Part shown: positions 19,709 to 30,313 of the stretch, one piece after another | How the letters are laid out: each line of letters opens with the position of its first letter | Numbering within the stretch: the stretch's first letter is position 1 | Assembly (NCBI GenBank): GCA_020186115.1 | Contig: WSYJ01000001.1 | Span: 310,001 to 374,000, forward strand | DNA length: 64,000 bases | Source: Histomonas meleagridis | Taxonomy: Eukaryota; Parabasalia; Tritrichomonadida; Dientamoebidae | Reading direction: 5' to 3' | The notes under the pieces: generated by a model | What the model was told of the DNA's origin: nothing | The model's input: only the letters and a program-made list of their open reading frames with translations | Database searches by the model: none | Position numbers and translations under genes: made by a program

Positions 19709-21070
19709 ATGGACCCGCGATATCTTCCTGACATCAACCAGAAGGAATACGCAAGTGATATCACTGCTCGCTCTCGAAAGATCGAGAGCGCTTTCAATGA
19801 TATTGAAAAGTCTGTGAATAATCTAAAAAATTCAGTCACTGTTCTTCGTCGTTGTAAGAACAAATGCATGATTCACTCTCACCAGTTTGAGAAAGATTTA
19901 AATCTCCTCACTGAGATGTATCATACATTAGAAGATAAATATAATGTCAAACCAAAGGAGGAAACTCCTTCTAACATAGAACAGAAACCCGACTTCCCAC
20001 CTATGAAGAACAACGTTTTGGTCAAGGATCAAAAAAGCGACAATTTTCAAAAAATGCATTTAATTCATAACATTGAATGGAAGATGATTTCCCATTCCCA
20101 ATATGTGACAAAGGGCAGTGTTAAACTTAGGTTTGCTTTTTTTGTTCCAGCTGTTCTTTGTTCTGTTCAATTTGATCCAAGTGGCAAAATGATTGCTTTT
20201 TCAGATGGTCGCAATCTTCATCTTATCTCTCCGCTGAATGGGGAGCTTCTTTTTTCACATGAGATTCCCCGTTCCCCTGATAAGAATGAATTATATACGC
20301 GAGTCATACGGTTTTCAAAAAATGGACAATACATTGCAGTTTCTTCCAAGTCCAATGAGATCTCCATCTTTTCTGTTGCCCAACAATCATTTATTGGCAA
20401 TCTTAAAGATGCTCATCAAAGTGCAGTTTCCTCATTATTGTTTCTCAACGACAACATTACTTTACTCAGTGGCTCCTATGATGGTAATCTATGCATCTGG
20501 AACATCTCCACCATGCAACTTGTTAAGATGCTTCATCATGGATCTATTGAAAACGAAGGGAAACTTAACAAAGAAGGCGCGATTGTATCCATAGCGTCTA
20601 ACAATGAGGAAAACTTTGTTGCAGTGGGCTTCATGAATGGATGGATTGGTCTTTACGACAAAGCTTTCAAGCAGCCCATGAATAAGTTCAAAGCGCATTC
20701 GGAATATCTCTTAAGCGTTGACGTCTTTCCTCAAAGCGACCAAATCATCTCCACGTCGCAAGACAAGACGGCGAAGATATGGCAAGTTCGAGGCGTCGCA
20801 ACGTGCGAAAAGACATTCAGCGGACACATGGACTATTTGATAAGCGTAACATTCCCTTACAATAGTCCAAAGGTCGAATTACTGTTCACGGGATCGAAGG
20901 ATGAGAACATTAAAGGGTGGGACGTGAAGACAGGTGAGAATTTGTTCACAATTGTCATTCATAAGAATACAATATTCGAACTACATCATCACCCGTTGGA
21001 AAACACTTTCGTGTCATGCTCAGGTGATGGATTAATATGCGTTTGGGATTATAATCTGAATCAATTGTAA
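19709..21070 (+). CDS. Tup1/TLE-like WD40 corepressor
   Basis: About 453 residues from the ATG at 19709; the open frame begins 48 bp earlier with no ATG. Residues 1-100 are a charged helical, coiled-coil-like region (ITARSRKIESAFNDIEKSVNNL, HSHQFEKDLNLLTEMYHTLE), comparable to the Tup1 tetramerisation segment. A propeller of seven WD40-like blades follows: SVQFDPSGKMIAFSDGRNLHLIS, VIRFSKNGQYIAVSSKSNEISIFS, LLSGSYDGNLCIWNIS, IISTSQDKTAKIWQV, LFTGSKDENIKGWDV, FVSCSGDGLICVWDY. This layout is that of Tup1-like transcriptional corepressors, which act in the nucleus with DNA-bound factors. Other WD40 scaffolds remain possible. The 3' flank holds a 124-bp direct repeat. Confidence 0.8.
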   Translation: MDPRYLPDINQKEYASDITARSRKIESAFNDIEKSVNNLKNSVTVLRRCKNKCMIHSHQFEKDLNLLTEMYHTLEDKYNVKPKEETPSNIEQKPDFPPMKNNVLVKDQKSDNFQKMHLIHNIEWKMISHSQYVTKGSVKLRFAFFVPAVLCSVQFDPSGKMIAFSDGRNLHLISPLNGELLFSHEIPRSPDKNELYTRVIRFSKNGQYIAVSSKSNEISIFSVAQQSFIGNLKDAHQSAVSSLLFLNDNITLLSGSYDGNLCIWNISTMQLVKMLHHGSIENEGKLNKEGAIVSIASNNEENFVAVGFMNGWIGLYDKAFKQPMNKFKAHSEYLLSVDVFPQSDQIISTSQDKTAKIWQVRGVATCEKTFSGHMDYLISVTFPYNSPKVELLFTGSKDENIKGWDVKTGENLFTIVIHKNTIFELHHHPLENTFVSCSGDGLICVWDYNLNQL

Positions 21071-21102
21071 TTATTGGATAAAGTATATTGTTTAATCGTA
21101 AC

Positions 21103-21425
21103 GTGTTAATGAATTATGTGTGAAGTGAATTTTATTTGAAATGTGTTGTGTGTAAAGTGTAATCACTCACTGTTTATTTCATATATTTAATATTATTTTG
21201 TGCTCATGCTTTAATAAAGTTTTCTTGGCAGAAATGTACATGCATATGAAAAATTTTATAATAGATACATTGTAATATATAAATAAATTAATGTTAATTA
21301 AGTGTTAATGAATTATGTGTGAAGTGAATTTTATTTGAATTGTGTTGTGTGTAAAGTGTAATCACTCACTGTTTATTTCATATATTTAATATTATTTTGT
21401 GCTCATGCTTTAATAAAGTTTTCTT
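21103..21425 (+). repeat. 124-bp direct repeat, two copies offset by 199 bp
   Basis: Bases 21103-21226 are repeated at 21302-21425 almost without change (GAAATGTG versus GAATTGTG). A third, strongly diverged piece continues to about 21510. The repeats lie directly after the Tup1-like gene and include an AATAAAG-like sequence, so one copy may be its native 3' end and the other a local duplication. Confidence 0.85.
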
Positions 21426-21510
21426 TAATTAAATAAATTAATGTAAATTATAATGAATTGTGTACAAAATAAATTTTATTTGAAATGAGTTGTGCATACA
21501 AAATCATTAC

Positions 21511-22362
21511 ACAATAGAAAATGAATTTTATTCCATTTATAATAATGTGGAATTCTTCATAAGTAAAATTTTCCGAAAATTAATGCTATCCAGTTGGAAA
21601 AGTTTTTAATGAAACATTTATAATTTCAACTGCTTTTGCATGTGCAAGAGCATTTTATGCGTGTACTCATTTAGGAACTATTTTAATATATGAAAATGTC
21701 AACAAAATCGATTTTGGTTAAAGTTATATACATTTGTGTAAATTCTTCATAAAAAATATGGAAGCAATTTTGCAAAAAATTCTTTATAAACATTAATATA
21801 CTTTATAGTAAATATTGCTACAAGAAATTCTCGAAACATTTGTTCAAATATCATGAAATCACAAATCGTCAAATTTTAGAAAATTCTTTTTTTTAATCCA
21901 TGTTCTATCTATGAAAACTATGCAATATTTAGTAAATTGGCACTGGATATTTTTGAAAAATATATTTCAAAATTAATTCTTTAATTTTTTCTAACCGTAA
22001 AAGTGGTCTGCTTGCATTTTTAAATTTTAGAAAGTGTGAATCTTTTGGTTTAACACCTTTTGTAATATTTGAAACAATTAAATTTTTTGTTGAAGAGTGT
22101 TGGGATTATGTGATACATGAAATATCCAGGATGTTCTGATTAAAGAGTTCTGGGAATTCATTGGAACAGAACTTATCAATTTTAACGTTCGCATATATTG
22201 GTTTAATGTAAAAATGTTTTGACCACATCCACTTTTTGAATCCAATGCTTTTCGAAAAGTGCACAAATGTTTTTACTTTTTCTTTCGTTACTTGTGGGCA
22301 ATTTTAGGAAATTGGCATATTTTTGAACGAATTTTGATCGGGTGAATGAAATTGTGTAAATT
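21511..22362. other. Intergenic, about 850 bp
   Basis: AT-rich. Small ORFs on the minus strand (22078-22400) overlap each other in different frames and show no recognisable domain. Nothing supported. Confidence 0.4.
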
Positions 22363-22458
22363 TTGAACGCAAGTTTCAAAAACAATATTGAAAATTGCAA
22401 TAGATCTCAATATTCTTTCATTTCATTTAAATCTCTTCCTGTATTCCCAAAATCTTAT

Positions 22459-25400
22459 ATGCTTTTTATCTTGACTTTCTTGGCTCGATCTATAGATTTA
22501 GAACTGTCAGCAACTGCTAATTTATCTTATGCCTATAGACGAGGAGGGACATACTTAGAATGGACAAATATCAAAGATCAAGATATCTATTATAAACTTT
22601 ATCAAAAAAGCAAAGATTCTAATGGTGTTTGGTCTGATTGGAAACAATGCAGCACATATAATAAAGGATCAAAGATCAAAGTGTTGAACATCTATCCAAG
22701 TCAGTTTGATGGAACAAATGGAACAAAAGCGATCAATGCCAGTATTTATGAAACGTATAAAGTTTATTTTAAATTTACTAATGAAACACAAGAAAGGGAG
22801 TTACCTAAGTCAGCATCACTCAAATTATGGATGGAAGGAGGAACACTTATAGAAAACGGTGTAAAAACAAAAAATCGAAGGATTTGGAATAGATCCTGAT
22901 ACAAATCTTCAAATAATATTTGTAGATATAATATCTATTAATGATTTTGAAACTAATATAACAGTAGATAAAAGTTTCATATATAACTATGATGTTATAT
23001 TTTTTGGAACATGGGATGGCAGTGCTGGATATTCCATCAAAACAAAAACAGCTCAAGATGTAATTTATGAATATCTCAAAAAAGGCTATAGTGTTTTTGC
23101 AGGTCATGATTGTCTTACACGAATTTTTGTTGAAAAATATCTATCGAGAGGTTTACTTGTGCTTAGAGATTTATTTGGTATTTTATCAGATTATTCAGAT
23201 TTTAAATATGATAATAATTATGTTAATTATACAACATTTGTATCAGACGAAATATCTATACAACGGAAAGGTTTATTAACTAATTATCCATATGAGATTG
23301 GTGATATTGGAAGAATTTTAAAAGTTCCACGAACACATACATATTATCATGCAGCTACTGGCGATGTTTGGATATCATTGAATAATGAAGGAGTTCATGA
23401 AGATAAAAATGGTTTAAAACATAATTTTTATCTTACAACAAAAGATAATACAGCTGTTATTCAAACAGGTCATAGTAATTGTGAAGCAAGTGAAGATGAA
23501 CGAAAAATTATTGCTAACACAATATATTATTTAAAACAACGAACATATGATAATTATACAGAAGATCATTCATCACAAGACATAACACCACCAAAAATCA
23601 CAGATATTAAATATGATTTAGATAAATTGAAAGTTAAATTTAATGCTGAAGATTTTTGGTTCAGATTATAAATTTTTAGTTGAAGCACATTCTTTGATAA
23701 ATGATAAGATTTTTTACTCGATCTAATGAAGTTGATGTTAACGTTAAAACAGGTATTGATCATTATAAATATGTAATTACATCAGAAAAAAGAGGTATCA
23801 TATAAGGATTTAATATATAAAACACTTGAAACAACAATTCCAATCACAATTGAAGATATACAAAATGAAAAGTATTTTCATGTTGCTGCAATTGATAGAG
23901 CAGGTAACATTGGAGATATTTCGACAATAAAACTTCAAGATAAAATAAAACTTACAGTAAAATATGAAGACGATTGTGTTATATTAAACTGGACTGGTTT
24001 TAATGAAACTCAGAACATTTATTATACTGTTTACTCATCCAGTGATGATGGTACAAATTGGAAACCGATAAGTTCATTTGATTACAATACTACACAAGAC
24101 ATTAAAGTTCTCAATGTCTATCCTCAAAAACTAAATAATACAATTGCTTCAGATATTCCTAATGTAACTTACATGTATGCTGATGGTACGAATCAAACAA
24201 CTTATCTTTCCGCTGCATTAAAAGTTTGGATGGAAGGAGGCAGTTACGAGTATTCCGGTGAAAATTATACATTTGAACCATATGGATTAAATCCTTATAC
24301 AGGCAAACAAATCATTCATGTCACGCCAAAGGTGACAAAGGAATTTGATGAAATGACACTTGATGAAATGAAAGAATATGATGTAATTTTCTTTGGGACA
24401 TGGGATTCTAATGGTGGTCAATTTATTAGTAACGAATCTGTTCAACGTGTTAGTGAATATATTGATCTTGGATATGGTGTTCTCTTAGGTCATGATGTTG
24501 TTGGTTCAAGTTATGGTAGAGAAATTGGACTTGGACAAATAGCAGATAAATTTGGAATATTACTTGGAACTATAGATTGTGTTCTTTCCTCGTGTTCTAA
24601 TGGAGACCTTCCATATAAATGGCGTTATTATTCAAATGAAACTAAAGTTACAAAATCTGGTTTTCTTACACAATTCCCATATCAACTTGATCAGAATAGT
24701 AATTTTTCTATTCCACTTACGCATACATGTGAAAATGCTGCATTTGGTGATGTATGGATGGAACTTGGTTCTGAATTAAGTCCAAACTATGAATCTAATT
24801 TTAGTGCACCTATAAATTATGAATGGAATCTTTCTGGATACTCTGAACCTCGGCATGGTAATCCATATTATTACTTAACAACATATCGGAATACCGCTAT
24901 GATTCAAACAGGCCATAGTGGTTGTGGTTCCACAGAAGTTGAACGTAAAATTCTTGCAAATACAATTTATTATTTATTCCAACGAACATCGTATCAGTTT
25001 TCATATGATAATTCTGCCAAAGATACGAAAGCACCATCTAAACCAACAATCACAAGAATTGAAGGCGAAAGATCAGTTACAATATCTGCAGAAGATCCAG
25101 AAGTAAAATATTTATATAAAGTTATCGGAATTACATTTGATGGGAATCATGAATATCAATCAGATGATATTGAATTCTATTTTCCTACTGGTATTAGTGA
25201 ATATTATTATGTTGTAGATAATAATTCTGATACTGTTATATCATCTGATACTGCAAATCTTCAAAAGACATCCGAAAATGAAATCAAAGATATAATCAAT
25301 GAAAATGTATATGTTCATGTTGCTGCAATTGATAAATCAGGAAATATAGGAGAAACAGAACATTATTTCATAAGAGAGGATCCAACAAATACATATTCAC

Positions 25401-25978
25401 AATCGGATACATATTCACAATCAAATACGTTTTCTCAAAGTAATACATATTCTCAATCGAATACATATTCACAGTCAAATACATTCATTGGTTCTAATAC
25501 ATATACAAATTTATATTCAAATACATTTACAGTTTCATTTAATAGCGTTATCACATTTTCATTTTCATTAATTTTAACGAGTTTTATAACAGTTACTGAA
25601 ACGATTACAATGATTTCACGTATTGTAATTTCATATAATCACCAAGAAGCCACTTATATATCATATGTTTTTTATGATTACTCAAAGTTATTTTATTCAA
25701 CAAATTATGTATTTTATTCTGCTTTCTACACAATGTTTCAGTCAACTGAAAATTTATCTAACAGTATATCTAAAGGTGAATTAATTGCAGTTGTATGTTG
25801 TTCAGTTGCAGTTCTTTTGATTATTGTTGGAATTATAGTATTCGTTATAAATCGCAGAAAGAAAGTGAAACTTCAATCTCGTGAAAGTAGTCATGAACAA
25901 AATGAAGAATATATAAACGAGAGTGTTGGAAACGAAATCAAATCATTTATTATAAATGATAATGATCAATGGCTATAA
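22459..25978 (+). pseudogene. Surface protein, inverted copy 2, with four +1 frame breaks
   Basis: Nearly identical, in opposite orientation, to the gene at 5689-9213 (leader MLFILTFLARSIDL, both modules, stalk). Relative to that copy it has one extra base in each of four homopolymer runs: A6 at 22869-22874, T5 at 23653-23657, T6 at 23710-23715 and A6 near 23786-23791. These split it into frames covering residues 1-146, about 230-400 and about 555 onward. Two regions differ strongly: a roughly 200-bp patch (about 23040-23235) and everything after the stalk. There copy 2 has more SQSNTY/SQSNTF repeats, a different transmembrane segment (LIAVVCCSVAVLLIIVGIIVFVI) and a different tail (ending NDNDQWL). 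It is either a young pseudogene or an intact gene with assembly errors. Confidence 0.8.
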
Positions 25979-26187
25979 CATTGTGCAAATTAATTTCCTT
26001 TAAATTGTTTTTAAAAAAAAAGTTTGTTTTCTTTTTTAATATTATTTTGAATGTTTTATATTTTTTTCAGTTGAATAATTTGGTCAATTACACGAAAATA
26101 TAATTTGTGATATTTCATCGACTTATTTCACATAAAAATTAATAATTATGCAAAAAATAATTAACAAGTTTGTGATAGTAACAATAT

Positions 26188-28824
26188 TTATTGATATTCG
26201 TTAAGGTTCGTTAATGATAAATAACGCAGATCCGGTGAATTTGGTTGAAAGTCCTCATGATACGAGTTCTTGAGTATCACTCCTTCGCACACAAATGGAG
26301 ATGAAGGTTGGAAGTCTGGAATTTCGTCATCTGATTCTTCCGAATTTTTAAATTCGCTAACGTCGGACTCCTCTTCTCTCCTTCCGAAGAGGTCCACAGT
26401 TATCACTGATATGTTATCCTGTGAATAATTTGAGAATGCGTGATCTCTGACCTGATATGCTAATTCCAAAGAATCTTTAACTTTCCTTGAAATCAATCCA
26501 ATTTGTTCATTAGTAAGTACGTCGAACACTCCATCACATCCTATCACTATAAAGCGGTCATCTTCTGATACTTCATATTCATGAATCTCTGGTGCCGGAA
26601 TATTACCTGGAATTTCATAGTCACCCATAGATCTTGATGGCCCTAAGATTCCATGTAGTCTCATGTTTTCGACTCTACCTCCAGCGAAATGTATCCTTTC
26701 GAACTCTTGTCGCGCTGTCGGTTTATGGTCTATCGTCGAATATGTCACTTTCCCACTTTTTGAGAGAACGATAATTCTTGAATCACCAACATGAGCGGTT
26801 ATTAGCTTCTTTCCATTAAACAAAGCTATAGCTAAGGTTGCACCACCTTTAAACCCTTTCCTACTTAATGCGTGATCCAATTCATGCACCATTAAAGCAA
26901 TTGATTTTTGTGAAAATTTCAATTCTGTTTCTGCGAACTTATTCACGAAAGATGAACAAAAAATAGCTGTTCTAGATCCTCCATGTCCATCAAACAAAGC
27001 ATACATATCAATATCACCTCTTAAGTTGGTTCTAATAGCGACTGAATCTTCCATATTTTCTCTTGCTCCCATCATTTCAGCCAATGATAGCCAAGGCTTT
27101 AAGTTCAAACAATGTATAAAAGGATCATCAAACGCAGGGTCTACCTTTGAAACCAGGATTTGGTTAACCGTTGTCACTTTTCGTATAACCACGTTTGTAT
27201 TTGTCAAATCGAGAATTGAAAGATTTGAATACTTGTATGTGTTAACGTTCTCCTCCAACGGGTTATTTGACAATCGTAAAATTCGAAGTTTTGGCATTGC
27301 AGGCGTTTGTTGCAAGTGTTTAATTTTATTACAAGACAAATCCAATTCATCCAATTCAGGGAAGCATAAGCTATTATTCGGTAATTCATTAATTTTATTC
27401 CCTGATAAATATAAATTTGTTATTGTTGGAGGTAAATTTGAAGGAAAAGAATTTAATTTATTATTTGATAAATTTAATATTTTTATACATTTTAATTTTG
27501 GTATTGTCTTAAGTTTATTACCAGCTGCATCCAAAACAGTTAAATTGGAATTATGTGATATCGAATCAGGTAAACTTTTTAACATACAAAATGATATATA
27601 TAATTGAGTTAATGATGAAGGTAATGATGGAATGTTTTTGATTTTGTTGTTAGTTAAGACAAGTGTCGTTAATGAACTTGTCATATGTTGTGGTAATGAT
27701 GTAAGACAATTATTGTTTAAGAATAATTCAGTAATATGTGAGAATCGTGTGAAGAAGTTTTGTGGTAATTTCTTGATTTTATTGTTACTAAGATCTAATG
27801 ATACAAGATTATGATTAAGTTTATCAACTTCTATCTCTGTGATCTCATTATATGAAAAGAAATAATTTTTGATACTTGTGTTTTGTAAGTTTGGTATCGA
27901 GTTAAGTCGACAAAAACCACAAAAACATGTCGATAATAATGGCATTGGTGATGCATCAAAACTTTCCACTGGGTTAAAATCAAAAAAGAAATTCGTAAGA
28001 GAAGATGGAAGTTTCGGTATATGCTCTATTTCATTGTGTGAGATATCTAATACTTTTAAATTAACAAAGGTTATGATGTTTTCAGGTAAAGTCTTGATTT
28101 TGTTGGAACTGATGTTGACATCTTCAATATTCAGAGGGACGATGGGAAACTCAGTCAAAAAGTTGTCGGAAACATCAAGAACTTTAAGCGATGGTGCGAA
28201 TTTGCTCATGTTCGGTAATGTCTTAAGACGATTTTTGGAGATATTAAGGAACTCAAGGTTAGGAAAGCTGATTTCTTCAGATATGATTTCAATACTTGTA
28301 AGGACTAATGATAATCTTTTAAGATTTGGAAAACCATATTTGAGTTCATGAAGATAATTAAAATCATATGCGAGATTGTTAAGTGTTGGAGGTAGTTCTG
28401 GGATATTTGTAAAAAGATTATGACCAATATCTAATTCTTCAATATTGGTTTCCGATATTTTAATTTCACGAAGCCTGTTAGAAAATAGATTTAATTTCTT
28501 GAGTTTCTTGTTTTGTAAAATTTCAACGGGAAATTCTCCAAGACAATTAGAAGAAATGTCAAGACATTCTAAATTGGTATAAGAAACAATAGATTTTACC
28601 ATTTGAGGATAAATAATGTTGAGGCCGTTCATTGATATATTGAGTTCACGAAGATTTGGTAGTTGTAATGGTAAACGTTGGATCTTATTTCGCTTTAATA
28701 CTAACTTTTGACAATTACTGTGGGACTTCAATGCACGCTCTGGAACGAATGTCAAATTGTGGCTGCTAAGGTTAACTGTGTATTTTTTCGGGATGTCGAG
28801 AGAAGAAGAAACATTCCCACCCAT
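26188..28824 (-). CDS. LRR-PP2C protein phosphatase
   Basis: 878 residues. The first about 560 are some 20 or more leucine-rich repeats of the short Asn type (LKVLDISHNEIEHIPKLPSSL, LDLSNNKIKKLPQNF). A PP2C domain (about 575-815) follows with the metal-site motifs RENMEDS, LFDGHGG, GGATLAIALF, AHVGDSRI, IGCDGVFDVL and SQDNISVITVDLFG, so it should be an active Mn/Mg-dependent Ser/Thr phosphatase. The tail is acidic (EEESDVSEFKNSEESDDE). The LRR-plus-PP2C order recalls PHLPP and fungal adenylyl-cyclase architecture, but no PH or cyclase domain is present. AACGGTT lies about 10 bp upstream of the ATG, and CACCGTTC farther upstream. The start codon context (MGGNVSSS) suggests possible N-myristoylation, which is an inference. 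Confidence 0.93.
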   Translation of the reverse strand: MGGNVSSSLDIPKKYTVNLSSHNLTFVPERALKSHSNCQKLVLKRNKIQRLPLQLPNLRELNISMNGLNIIYPQMVKSIVSYTNLECLDISSNCLGEFPVEILQNKKLKKLNLFSNRLREIKISETNIEELDIGHNLFTNIPELPPTLNNLAYDFNYLHELKYGFPNLKRLSLVLTSIEIISEEISFPNLEFLNISKNRLKTLPNMSKFAPSLKVLDVSDNFLTEFPIVPLNIEDVNISSNKIKTLPENIITFVNLKVLDISHNEIEHIPKLPSSLTNFFFDFNPVESFDASPMPLLSTCFCGFCRLNSIPNLQNTSIKNYFFSYNEITEIEVDKLNHNLVSLDLSNNKIKKLPQNFFTRFSHITELFLNNNCLTSLPQHMTSSLTTLVLTNNKIKNIPSLPSSLTQLYISFCMLKSLPDSISHNSNLTVLDAAGNKLKTIPKLKCIKILNLSNNKLNSFPSNLPPTITNLYLSGNKINELPNNSLCFPELDELDLSCNKIKHLQQTPAMPKLRILRLSNNPLEENVNTYKYSNLSILDLTNTNVVIRKVTTVNQILVSKVDPAFDDPFIHCLNLKPWLSLAEMMGARENMEDSVAIRTNLRGDIDMYALFDGHGGSRTAIFCSSFVNKFAETELKFSQKSIALMVHELDHALSRKGFKGGATLAIALFNGKKLITAHVGDSRIIVLSKSGKVTYSTIDHKPTARQEFERIHFAGGRVENMRLHGILGPSRSMGDYEIPGNIPAPEIHEYEVSEDDRFIVIGCDGVFDVLTNEQIGLISRKVKDSLELAYQVRDHAFSNYSQDNISVITVDLFGRREEESDVSEFKNSEESDDEIPDFQPSSPFVCEGVILKNSYHEDFQPNSPDLRYLSLTNLNEYQ

Positions 28825-29037
28825 TTGAAAACCGTTTTTTAATATTGAAATTTCAGAGGTATCAAAATCTCAATGAGGAAGAAATTGACAACTTTTGTAT
28901 GAAGAACGGTGAAATGATACAATTGAATATATTTTAATCGTAACTGTGATTCAAAAATTTCCTTCTGGAAGCCGATCAAGAAAAACGGTTATCGTTCCTA
29001 GGATACGTTAATTCGTGATTTATAAACGTTTCCTCCA
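28825..29037. promoter_or_regulatory. Divergent intergenic promoter with AACGGTT/ACCGTT sites
   Basis: 213 bp between the divergent LRR-PP2C and membrane-protein genes. AAACCGTTT at 28829-28837 is next to the minus-strand ATG, GAACGGTG lies at about 28907, and AAAACGGTTATCG at about 28982 faces the plus-strand gene. The recurrence supports a shared regulatory element; function is inferred. Confidence 0.4.
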
Positions 29038-30075
29038 ATGGAGGGAGAATACACTCGCTTCGAGAATGAGAGCGAAGAGATAAACACACAAAGTCAACCT
29101 CATGGAAATAGCGAAAATGAAATTGTGATTTCAAACAAATTTGTTCCATGGACTCCAATGTGGCTTTCTATTATTACTGGTATATTGGCAATTTTCTTCC
29201 TTTTGTACACAATTTTGGTTCAAGCTATACCAAATTCACAATATAAAAAAGCTAAATCGAAATATCCTAATGCAACATTTCTTGTTGTTCCAGCGGAATA
29301 CGATGCCGTTCATTATATAACTGGACTTTCTCTTGTTTTACTTTTTTCTTTTGTTTGCAGTACACGCTTCATTAATTATTCATGTCCTCAAAGCATCTTT
29401 GTTCTCACTCTTTTCTTTTCTCTTACAAATATAGGAATTTACTGCTTTTCAATTACCACAATGTGTGATGCTGTTAAAATTGGATTAAATCCACATACAA
29501 ATTATTCATCATATCTATCTTCTATCAATCAAATGATATCTGAAAATCCTTCAATGGTGTTTACTTCTTCTGGAAGTTATAGTTATGATTCAAATACATT
29601 TGAGTGTGTAATTAATAGATATTCATACCGTGCTAATTTTTCAAATGATTCAACAATCATCAATGATTTTGGTGAGGATTCTTTCTTTTCCAAAGTTTTT
29701 CTTTCTGTAAATTGGTCCGAAACAGCGAAAAATTACTTTGATGGAATTAGTGAAATGTTAAATGAAATGATTCCAAAAGAATTTAACGGAAATGAAATAA
29801 ATTGGAAACTAGAAAAACAGAATCAAATTAAAAGTTACATCGATATTACATTAGTCGAAAAAAAGATTAATTCTAAAATTTCGAGAAAAACAGGAATTAC
29901 AATGATAGCATTAATGTCTGGAATTGGCTATGCTTATAGAGTCGCATCGGTTCCAATATTTGAGCAAGAAATAATCAAAAATAATGTGCAATTGGTTGTG
30001 AATAAGATTCCTAATGTTGAAGATGAATTTTGGTATAATTTTCAACAATCTTTAAAGTGCTTCGAGTTAAATTAA
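29038..30075 (+). CDS. Multi-pass membrane protein, unknown
   Basis: 345 residues with four probable transmembrane segments: about 45-67 (MWLSIITGILAIFFLLYTILV), 96-115 (HYITGLSLVLLFSFVCS), 122-145 (SIFVLTLFFSLTNIGIYCFSI) and a weaker one near 285-300 (GITMIALMSGIGYAYRV). The N-terminus is acidic and polar, so probably cytosolic. A 140-residue loop between segments 3 and 4 carries Asn-X-Ser/Thr sequons (NYSS, NFSND), suggesting an exposed domain. The family is not recognised. Confidence 0.65.
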   Translation: MEGEYTRFENESEEINTQSQPHGNSENEIVISNKFVPWTPMWLSIITGILAIFFLLYTILVQAIPNSQYKKAKSKYPNATFLVVPAEYDAVHYITGLSLVLLFSFVCSTRFINYSCPQSIFVLTLFFSLTNIGIYCFSITTMCDAVKIGLNPHTNYSSYLSSINQMISENPSMVFTSSGSYSYDSNTFECVINRYSYRANFSNDSTIINDFGEDSFFSKVFLSVNWSETAKNYFDGISEMLNEMIPKEFNGNEINWKLEKQNQIKSYIDITLVEKKINSKISRKTGITMIALMSGIGYAYRVASVPIFEQEIIKNNVQLVVNKIPNVEDEFWYNFQQSLKCFELN

Positions 30076-30313
30076 TATTTGTTTCCTGTAAAACAGATCA
30101 AATGTTAACATATTAAAACATATTACGTTTAAAATGTTTGAAGAAATAAAATTTTTATTTTATTATAAACCAAAACATCAGTTAATTTTTCTGTCTCTGT
30201 ATAAAATTTAGATATGAAGAATAAGAATTTTTACACCTTTCGATTAATTTTCCCGTATTTTTGCCACCTTATTTTATTATCAATATTGATGATAAATTTG
30301 AATCTTTCGAAGT

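Noticed and set aside
26950-28360. Several plus-strand ORFs (193 and 160 aa) antisense to the LRR-PP2C gene
   Set aside because: Antisense shadows of the leucine-rich repeats.
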